Positions 1-3,837 of a stretch of 7,402 bases of DNA are shown one piece after another. Every line of letters begins with the position of its first letter. The first letter of the stretch is position 1. This DNA comes from Desulfohalobiaceae bacterium (GTDB taxonomy: Bacteria; Desulfobacterota; Desulfovibrionia; Desulfovibrionales; Desulfothermaceae): positions 1-7,402 of the forward strand of contig JAIPER010000177.1 of assembly GCA_021737115.1 (NCBI GenBank). Reading direction: 5' to 3'. The translations under genes were made by a program, and so were the position numbers. The notes beneath the pieces are model-generated. The model saw only the letters and a program-made list of their open reading frames with translations, did no database searches and had not been told where the DNA came from.

Positions 1-64
1 GAAAGCCGAGATGTTCCACCACGAATAAGCAAAAAAGAAAGTATTCAGGGTCTGAATTTGGACC

Positions 65-131
65 CTTAAATTTTTCCAAGGGGAGGCCCATTTTTCGAAG
101 AAAATTCTCCCCATTAAAACGCTATTTTTAG
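65..131 (+). other. Long imperfect hairpin in the leader before the first gene
   Basis: GGGGAG at 80-85 pairs with CTCCCC at 107-112. Inside it, ATTTTTC at 90-96 pairs with GAAAATT at 100-106 with one T-T mismatch and a gaa loop, leaving a four-base gccc bulge on the left arm. A weak outer pairing (CTTAAA near 65-70 with TTTTTAG at 125-131) may extend it. It could be a transcription terminator for a gene to the left, though no clean T-run follows directly, or a structured 5' leader of the gene at 170. The first 69 bases are open in frame 1 up to TAA at 67-69, which might be the tail of an upstream gene, but frame 3 is also open to 131, so I do not call a CDS. Confidence 0.4.
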
Positions 132-169
132 ACACCCCAGGATTGTCCGAGAAATATGAGGTAGTAATA

Positions 170-1150
170 ATGGATAATAATGATTCATATTTAGGCCCCA
201 AGACTGTACGGATTTTTTATTGTTTGGTTTTGAAACATGTTATTCCGCACAATCCGACAGTGGGTCACATAGAAGAAAAGGGGGGTACTCTGATAGATGA
301 AGAATGGGAGGAGGAGTTTTGCGATTCTGTGAATCTACAATTAGAGGCACTATTAGAACCTCTGGATTATAAAATTGCCTTTGATAGGAAAACTGGAGTT
401 CGTCCATTTAACAAACAGCAATTAACCTACCTCATTCCTTTTCTGGTTTCAAAAGTATATGAATTCAAGGCTGAAAATATTATTATCCCCAGACCAGGTT
501 ATTCAGGCTTCAAAGTCGAAGACAGAGCCTTGTCTTCGGTTCAGGAAACGTTGGCAAAGGATATTCGCAACACGATAGGAACAAAAGTAACGATTCATGA
601 ACTCGTATTCAGTATGGTCACGTCAAGAAATTTTGTTTTTGAAATCTATTATGAGGGTAGTTTCAGAGTTAAACGTGAGTTTTCAGATGAAGATATTGAA
701 TCTGAGGGCGGTATTAGAGCTGCATTGGAATCATTCTTTGATGAAGTAGTGTCGGCCATTGAGCCGTTTGGATTCCAGGTAACGAGCACACCGTCAAGAC
801 GTCAAAGAAGCCGTAACAATGAATATCTCTTTGGTGTTTATTATGCGCCATGCATCGGTTTCAGTGAGGGTGACGTCCATGGTGAGGGATGCTACGCAAT
901 AAGAGGCGATGCCTCCACTGATGAGGTCAATGAGCACGGTATTGATTTCGAGGACACTTTGGTGGATGAGACCAATGCAATTCTGGAGTCAATCCTCAAT
1001 GAAAATCTGCCACCCGATGCTGATCTAATTTCCAGTAAAATCAGCTATGTTGACAATCCAGAGGAAGCCTTTGAGATTTATGACGAATTGATATGTAAAC
1101 AAAAAAAAACAGTATTTGGAGGCTATTATGCTGGAAAGACCAGAAAATGA
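170..1150 (+). CDS. Unrecognised acidic protein, first gene of a two-gene cassette
   Basis: I do not recognise this 326-residue protein. I chose ATG at 170 because GAGG at 158-161 sits 8 bases upstream; a TTG at 143 in the same frame has AGGA touching it, which is too close. It is soluble-looking, with no signal peptide or membrane segment, and rich in Asp and Glu. The pattern of a beta-rich stretch, an acidic loop, then a helix of the type LEALLEPLDYKIAF, SAIEPFGFQV and LESILNENLPPDAD recurs about three times, so the protein may consist of three diverged alpha/beta repeats; this is my reading, not a family match. The last 23 bases overlap the next gene in another frame, and an A9 tract lies just before that overlap. 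The overlap and shared strand indicate co-translation with the ubiquitin-like-domain gene. Both precede an attC site, so this is probably the first gene of an integron cassette. The reading frame is secure; the function is unknown. Confidence 0.85.
   Translation: MDNNDSYLGPKTVRIFYCLVLKHVIPHNPTVGHIEEKGGTLIDEEWEEEFCDSVNLQLEALLEPLDYKIAFDRKTGVRPFNKQQLTYLIPFLVSKVYEFKAENIIIPRPGYSGFKVEDRALSSVQETLAKDIRNTIGTKVTIHELVFSMVTSRNFVFEIYYEGSFRVKREFSDEDIESEGGIRAALESFFDEVVSAIEPFGFQVTSTPSRRQRSRNNEYLFGVYYAPCIGFSEGDVHGEGCYAIRGDASTDEVNEHGIDFEDTLVDETNAILESILNENLPPDADLISSKISYVDNPEEAFEIYDELICKQKKTVFGGYYAGKTRK
1101..1109 (+). other. A9 homopolymer, possible slippage site at a gene junction
   Basis: Nine consecutive A residues lie in the codons CAA AAA AAA ACA near the 3' end of the first gene. 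The frame of the next gene is open from 1092 onward, so loss of one A in the transcript, or a +1 ribosomal shift, would join the two proteins into one chain of about 543 residues. The tract lies directly upstream of the GGAGG ribosome binding site (1118-1122) of the second gene. Slippage is inferred only from the base pattern. Confidence 0.35.
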
Positions 1151-1802
1151 ATTACAATTTGTAACGCCCCGTGATCCTCTACCTACGATTGAGATTGATA
1201 TTAACTCTATCCCTGAAGGCTCGCATGGTTACAGCGATCTGGTAACGAGGGCATTATCTTCTGTTGCTGAGAAATCTATAAAGTTGAGGGCTACAATTTA
1301 TGTTTACCAAGGCATGAGTGTCAATTTTCATCAGCAAACATGGTCTGCTTTTTTCGGTGTTGCTGGTGACAAGAAATTATTGGATGTGCTGCTAAATGCA
1401 TTTCAATCAGCGAAAGTGAGAAATGTCAAACTCAGCGACTACATCACTTCATCAACAGCAACCAGGGATTTTCATGTTCAGGATGGCCATGTTTGGCGTC
1501 CGATAGAATCAGGTACTTGGTATACCGAATCACAGGGCGAGAAAAATTTAGAAGAAGATTCTATTTCGGAAACTGACGATTTAGAGCTTGATGAGGAAGA
1601 AACCAATGGAGAAGGTTGTCGAATATCTAGTCCAACTCGTTTTAGGATTGCACGAGCCGACGCAAGCGTTGGATCTATTTGTAAGAAAATTGAAGAAGTA
1701 TTTGGGGTTCCAGAAGGCGCTGTCAAGCTATGTGATCCTGAAGGAAGGCCTCTACGTAGAGATGCAAAAATAGCAACTTTGCGAAGGCGCTGGGAACAGT
1801 AA
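1128..1802 (+). CDS. Hypothetical protein with C-terminal ubiquitin-like domain
   Basis: The start is ATG at 1128, five bases after a strong GGAGG (1118-1122) that lies inside the first gene; a TTG at 1116 is ruled out because it overlaps that site. The product has 224 residues in three parts. Residues 1-125 form an unrecognised alpha/beta region. Residues about 136-163 form a very acidic linker. Residues about 170-220 resemble a beta-grasp, ubiquitin-like fold: a strand FRIAR, a helix SVGSICKKIEEVFG, the turn VPEGAVKLCDPEGRPL, then AKIATLR. These correspond to the ubiquitin elements from its second strand through helix, 'GIPPDQQRLIFAGKQL' and 'IQKESTL'. The chain ends in RRRWEQ with no Gly-Gly, so it should not be a conjugated modifier; a binding or adaptor domain is more likely. 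Its stop lies 12 bases before the attC site, the usual position of the last gene in an integron cassette. The fold call is inference from pattern; the function is unknown. Confidence 0.8.
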   Translation: MLERPENELQFVTPRDPLPTIEIDINSIPEGSHGYSDLVTRALSSVAEKSIKLRATIYVYQGMSVNFHQQTWSAFFGVAGDKKLLDVLLNAFQSAKVRNVKLSDYITSSTATRDFHVQDGHVWRPIESGTWYTESQGEKNLEEDSISETDDLELDEEETNGEGCRISSPTRFRIARADASVGSICKKIEEVFGVPEGAVKLCDPEGRPLRRDAKIATLRRRWEQ

Positions 1803-1814
1803 TTTTAGTGACTT

Positions 1815-1873
1815 CGGCTAACAAAAAAATCCAGCGGACGCAAAAAGCCGCGCCGCTGATTTTGGTCGTTGGG
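1815..1873 (+). other. attC: Integron attC recombination site
   Basis: CTAAC at 1818-1822 pairs with GTTGG at 1868-1872 (one G-T wobble) as the outer R''/R' boxes. The inner boxes are AAAATC-C-AGCGG-A-CGC (1826-1841) against GCGCCGCTGATTTT (1850-1863): 14 base pairs with exactly two unpaired bases, C at 1832 (or 1831) and A at 1838, both on the left arm. The end loop is AAAAAGCC, and short unpaired spacers separate the two box pairs. This is the folded architecture recognised by integron integrases, including the extrahelical bases that set orientation. The conserved AAC and GTT triplets are present; the R' core GTTGGGA departs from GTTRRRY only at its last base, and the R'' core GGCTAAC departs at its second base. 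The site is 12 bases after the stop of the ubiquitin-like gene, with the orientation expected for a cassette. Confidence 0.75.
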
Positions 1874-1875
1874 AG
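1871..1875 (+). promoter_or_regulatory. Ribosome binding site built from the attC right core
   Basis: GGGAG ends five bases before ATG at 1881 and overlaps the right-hand attC core (GTTGGG, 1868-1873). The recombination junction thus supplies the Shine-Dalgarno sequence of the following gene. Confidence 0.55.
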
Positions 1876-1880
1876 TAATA

Positions 1881-2393
1881 ATGAAACATCAGTTTGCTCA
1901 GATCGCCATCTTAGTGATGGTATTTGGCGTAGCAGGCTGTTCAGTGAAGAGAGGAGTTGCCATGCACGATGTCCAGCATATCAGCATATACATTGACCGC
2001 AAACCGAAGGACGTCTACATATTCGCCTCTGATCCGCGGAATCTTCCTCGTTGGGCGGCGGGCTTGGCGGGTTCCGAAGTCACAAGAGACGGTGACGAAT
2101 GGGTTATGAATGCTCCATTTGGTAAAGTAAGGGTGAAGTTTGCGGAACAGAATGCTTTCGGCGTGATGGATCACGACGTTACGCTGGAATCAGGCGTCAC
2201 CGTCCACAACCCGATGCGAGTCATGCCCAACGGAGACGGCAGTGAGTTCCTTTTTACGCTGATCCGTCAACCTGGGATGTCTGATGAGCAGTTTGCCAAG
2301 GACAAAGCAGCGGTGGAAAAGGATCTGCGAGCACTCAAGGACCTGCTTGAGAGAAATTCCGGAGGCCGCAACACTCTGGACTCAGCAGAATGA
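1881..2393 (+). CDS. SRPBCC-fold protein with possible lipoprotein leader
   Basis: From ATG at 1881 the product has 170 residues. Residues 1-19 look like a lipoprotein signal peptide: a basic start, hydrophobic IAILVMVFGVAG, then a Cys in a VAGC lipobox. The rest matches small SRPBCC (START/polyketide-cyclase-like) ligand-binding proteins as I remember them: HISIYIDRKPKDVYIFASDP at the start, the NLPRWAAGLAGSE segment, FGVMDHDVTL, and the closing helix KDLRALKDLLER. These proteins hold a hydrophobic cavity; no ligand can be read from the sequence. A second start, ATG at 1962, has its own strong GAGGAG five bases upstream and coincides with the usual family start. It would give a cytosolic protein of 144 residues. 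Either or both may be used. The gene follows attC directly, as expected for the next cassette, but I see no second attC after its stop. Confidence 0.82.
   Translation: MKHQFAQIAILVMVFGVAGCSVKRGVAMHDVQHISIYIDRKPKDVYIFASDPRNLPRWAAGLAGSEVTRDGDEWVMNAPFGKVRVKFAEQNAFGVMDHDVTLESGVTVHNPMRVMPNGDGSEFLFTLIRQPGMSDEQFAKDKAAVEKDLRALKDLLERNSGGRNTLDSAE
1951..1956 (+). promoter_or_regulatory. Internal ribosome binding site for a shorter SRPBCC protein
   Basis: GAGGAG lies five bases before an in-frame ATG at 1962. The protein from this ATG (MHDVQHISIYI onward) begins where SRPBCC proteins of this type usually begin, so the site probably decides a real start that omits the lipoprotein leader. Confidence 0.5.
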
Positions 2394-2546
2394 GTCCAAA
2401 CCAGCCAGGTGGAGATGACGGCGAGAACAGGGCAAAATTTCGTATAGGCTTTGGGTTCGCGAATTACTGAGGGCCGCACCTCACTCGGTAACGTTGGGGC
2501 TCAAGATGTTGTGGCCCTGGGGCAAACGAGAAAAAATATAGGCGCT

Positions 2547-2591
2547 ATGAAACTTCCAAGGAATCAGGAAGCTATCATTCCCGAGGAGTAG
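2547..2591 (+). pseudogene. DUF6883 N-terminal relic (14 codons)
   Basis: ATG at 2547 reads MKLPRNQEAIIPEE and then stops at TAG (2589-2591). This closely resembles the first residues of DUF6883 proteins, which typically begin MKLPNAxxAIIxxxKL and run to about 110 residues. In other genomes DUF6883 genes commonly sit directly before DUF4926 genes, and here an intact DUF4926 gene begins three bases after the stop, in the same frame. The simplest reading is that a deletion removed nearly all of DUF6883 and kept the first codons, which contain the ribosome binding site of DUF4926. The family assignment rests on memory of the N-terminal motif and on the neighbour. No clear Shine-Dalgarno precedes 2547. 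The 153 bases between the SRPBCC stop and this ATG hold nothing I can identify. Confidence 0.5.
2583..2588 (+). promoter_or_regulatory. Ribosome binding site of the DUF4926 gene
   Basis: GAGGAG encodes the Glu-Glu end of the DUF6883 relic and lies six bases before ATG at 2595, fixing that start. Its position may explain why this short piece of the upstream gene survived. Confidence 0.65.
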
Positions 2592-2594
2592 AAA

Positions 2595-2825
2595 ATGATC
2601 CGAGAGCTGGAAACCATTGTGCTCACCCGAGATATCCCAGAGCACGGCCTGCGTGGCGGGGACATCGGAGCGGTGGTACACTGTTATAAAGATGGAGTAG
2701 CATTTGAGGTTGAGTTTGCCACCGGGAAAGGGGATACGGTGGCGGTCATTACACTGGAGTCGAAATACGTACGCCCCATGTACCCCAATGAGATACTCCA
2801 CGCGCGTGAGATCAAAGCTGCATAG
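2595..2825 (+). CDS. DUF4926 domain-containing protein
   Basis: This intact gene encodes 76 residues and starts at ATG after GAGGAG. The sequence fits the DUF4926 family along its whole length: ELETIVLTRDIPEHGLRGGD at the start, then IGAVVHCYKDGVAFEVEF, a short turn, and AVITLESKYVRP, ending in the usual EILHAREI-type tail. The repeated hydrophobic strands suggest a small beta-barrel of SH3 type. Members often follow a DUF6883 gene in a two-gene module found in variable genome regions; a toxin-antitoxin-like role is plausible but I know of no proof. Here the DUF6883 partner is reduced to 14 codons, so the gene is an orphan. It could be a surviving antidote or a freestanding protein. No membrane segment or signal peptide is present. 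Confidence 0.88.
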   Translation: MIRELETIVLTRDIPEHGLRGGDIGAVVHCYKDGVAFEVEFATGKGDTVAVITLESKYVRPMYPNEILHAREIKAA

Positions 2826-3040
2826 ATCAGTGTTTGACTTCGCAGGTACTGGGCTTCACACATCGTATAAAAGATCATCGATGTGGCCCACCCCAACCGG
2901 CAAAATGCAGCGAACAGGCAGAAAGCAGGCACGCCTATGTCCATGGTGTCATCCGGATATCTTTACCAGTTCTGCCCGCCGCTGATTGGGTGTTATTGTG
3001 TACTGGCTCGACCTTTATGCCATGCTTGAATTTTTGCATT
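2826..3040 (+). other. Stretch with no recognisable gene
   Basis: These 215 bases separate the DUF4926 gene from the PIN-domain relic. Several frames are open, but none gives a recognisable protein or has a convincing ribosome binding site. Base composition is more GC-rich than the PIN relic that follows, which suggests a junction near 3000-3040 where the missing 5' half of the PIN gene should be. I see no attC, inverted repeat or insertion-sequence end here. Confidence 0.4.
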
Positions 3041-3268
3041 GCTAAAGAAGCCGTTGAACTGTCAAAAGAAATAGAAACATTGGATAGAAGGCTGGAAGCC
3101 TCGGGCTTAAAATCACTTGACGCTTTGCATTTGGCATTTGCATCATCTTCAAAAGTTGTTTTTTTTTGTACATGTGATGATATTTTTATAAAAAAAGCTA
3201 AGAGATTTGATTAATTAAATACCAAGGTGGTATCCCCCACCGAATTAGTGATGGAGTTAGACATATGA
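3041..3268 (+). pseudogene. PIN-domain (VapC-like) toxin relic, 3' half
   Basis: In the frame from 3041 the translation matches the C-terminal half of PIN-domain ribonucleases: a helix AKEAVELSKEIETL, then GLKSLDALHLAFAS, then VVFFCTCDDIFIKKAKRFD. The acidic residues of the DALHLA and CDD motifs are kept, while the N-terminal half with the first catalytic Asp is absent. TAA at 3212-3214 interrupts the frame, yet the same frame continues as LNTKVVSPTELVMELDI to TGA at 3266-3268, which is the usual last strand and helix of these toxins. The final TGA overlaps the ATG at 3265 as ATGA, showing that the intact gene was coupled to the 73-residue gene. PIN toxins of VapBC type cut RNA; this copy should be inactive. 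The domain call is firm; the left boundary is approximate. Confidence 0.78.
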
Positions 3269-3486
3269 ATACTCAAACAAGGCCGGTATCTGAAATTAGC
3301 CGTCGGGCTACTCATATTCTGTTCAAAGAGATGGGCGTTGTTGACACCATTCGGTTTCTGAACCAGTTCTCGGTAGGCCGAGGCGACTATACAAAAGATC
3401 GCGAGAATTGGCTGGGTGAAATAACCCTGGATGATGCTATTGCTCAAATGAAAGCTGAAAAAATCAAAGACCAACAAGACAGCTGA
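3265..3486 (+). CDS. Small conserved protein, likely partner (antitoxin) of the PIN toxin
   Basis: This intact gene encodes 73 residues. Its ATG overlaps the original stop of the PIN gene (ATGA), and GGAG at 3253-3256 lies eight bases upstream. The pattern, a helix ISRRATHILFKEMGVVDTIR, then FLNQFSVGRGDYTKDRENWL, then a C-terminal helix TLDDAIAQMKAEKIK, fits a family of short proteins with a GDYTxxR motif that I recall next to PIN-domain genes, common in cyanobacteria. Position and size suggest an antitoxin encoded after its toxin, the reverse of the usual vapBC order. No DNA-binding motif is evident. Because the toxin gene is broken, the protein may now be an orphan antidote or may act against related toxins elsewhere. 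Its 3' end abuts remnants of a DUF2442 gene. The CDS is likely; the function is inferred from context. Confidence 0.7.
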   Translation: MNTQTRPVSEISRRATHILFKEMGVVDTIRFLNQFSVGRGDYTKDRENWLGEITLDDAIAQMKAEKIKDQQDS

Positions 3487-3681
3487 GCTTGATGACGGCC
3501 GTACATTATCAGCCCCCCTTGCATGGTATCCTAGATTACTGCACGCAACACCAGAGGAAAATAAAATTGGCGATTAATCGGTGAAGGCCGAGGCATTCAC
3601 TGGGAATCCATAGATGAAGACATTAGCATCCAATGGATTATTGCTTGCAAGCCATCCGGTAGAGAGCCAATCATCGTTTAG
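3482..3681 (+). pseudogene. DUF2442 relic with frameshift and lost start
   Basis: Two frames together spell most of a DUF2442 protein. From 3482 one frame reads AELDDGRTLSAPLAWYPRLL and HATPEENK up to about 3565. From 3568 another frame reads WRLIGEGRGIHWESIDEDIS and QWIIACKPSGREPIIV to TAG at 3679-3681. Adding one base in the A-rich stretch near 3560-3567 joins them with the spacing seen in the family (PEExxxWRLIG), so one base was probably lost. The first 20 or so residues and the start codon are missing; the upstream frame is closed by TGA at 3449-3451 within the preceding gene. DUF2442 proteins are often encoded beside DUF4160 genes as toxin-antitoxin-like pairs, and no DUF4160 gene is present here. 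An ATG at 3492 is out of frame with the domain. Confidence 0.75.
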
Positions 3682-3717
3682 AAAATCCCTTGAATCCCGA
3701 GAGAGCGCACAACCAAT

Positions 3718-3756
3718 AAGGATTCAGTCGATCCTTCTGAGGTCGACTGAATCCTT
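3718..3756 (+). terminator. Perfect 14-bp hairpin, probable terminator
   Basis: AAGGATTCAGTCGA at 3718-3731 and TCGACTGAATCCTT at 3743-3756 are exact inverted copies. Within the 11-base loop, CCT at 3733-3735 can pair with AGG at 3740-3742 around a TCTG tetraloop, extending the stem to 17 pairs with one bulged T. The right arm runs into TTTGTT, a modest T-rich tail. It lies between the decayed modules and the metal-enzyme gene and probably ends leftward-region transcription or insulates the two sides. An operator or a mobile repeat is an alternative. It contains no attC-type unpaired bases. The 351 bases between 3486 and 3838 otherwise hold only the DUF2442 relic. Confidence 0.6.
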
Positions 3757-3837
3757 TGTTCAAGAAGCCCGAGGACTTGCAAGGAATATGGGAAAAATTT
3801 CGAAAAGAATATTTCAAAAATGAAAAAGGACTGAACG

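Noticed and set aside
1128..1802. The ubiquitin-like protein as a conjugated modifier
   Set aside because: The C-terminus is RRRWEQ with no Gly-Gly, and no E1, E2 or JAB peptidase gene is in the window.
2704..3214. Two plus-strand frames spanning the DUF4926 end and the spacer
   Set aside because: The parts before about 3041 match nothing; only the 3' part of the second is meaningful, as the PIN relic, so I do not call a gene from 2834.
3219..3233. Short inverted repeat ATACC-AAGGT-GGTAT as a toxin-antitoxin operator
   Set aside because: It is only five base pairs and lies within the coding tail of the PIN relic, not at a promoter.
3256..3262. GTTAGAC, a perfect GTTRRRY integron core
   Set aside because: It encodes conserved residues of the PIN C-terminus, and no partner AAC box or stem lies in the 60-130 bases upstream.
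3710..3759. The perfect hairpin as a second attC, since AAC and GTT flank it
   Set aside because: The stem is fully symmetric with no extrahelical bases, and the AAC and GTT are not in core contexts.
3614..3823. Open frame of 69 codons before the metal-enzyme gene
   Set aside because: It starts inside the DUF2442 relic in the wrong frame, runs through the perfect hairpin, has no ribosome binding site and gives no recognisable protein.
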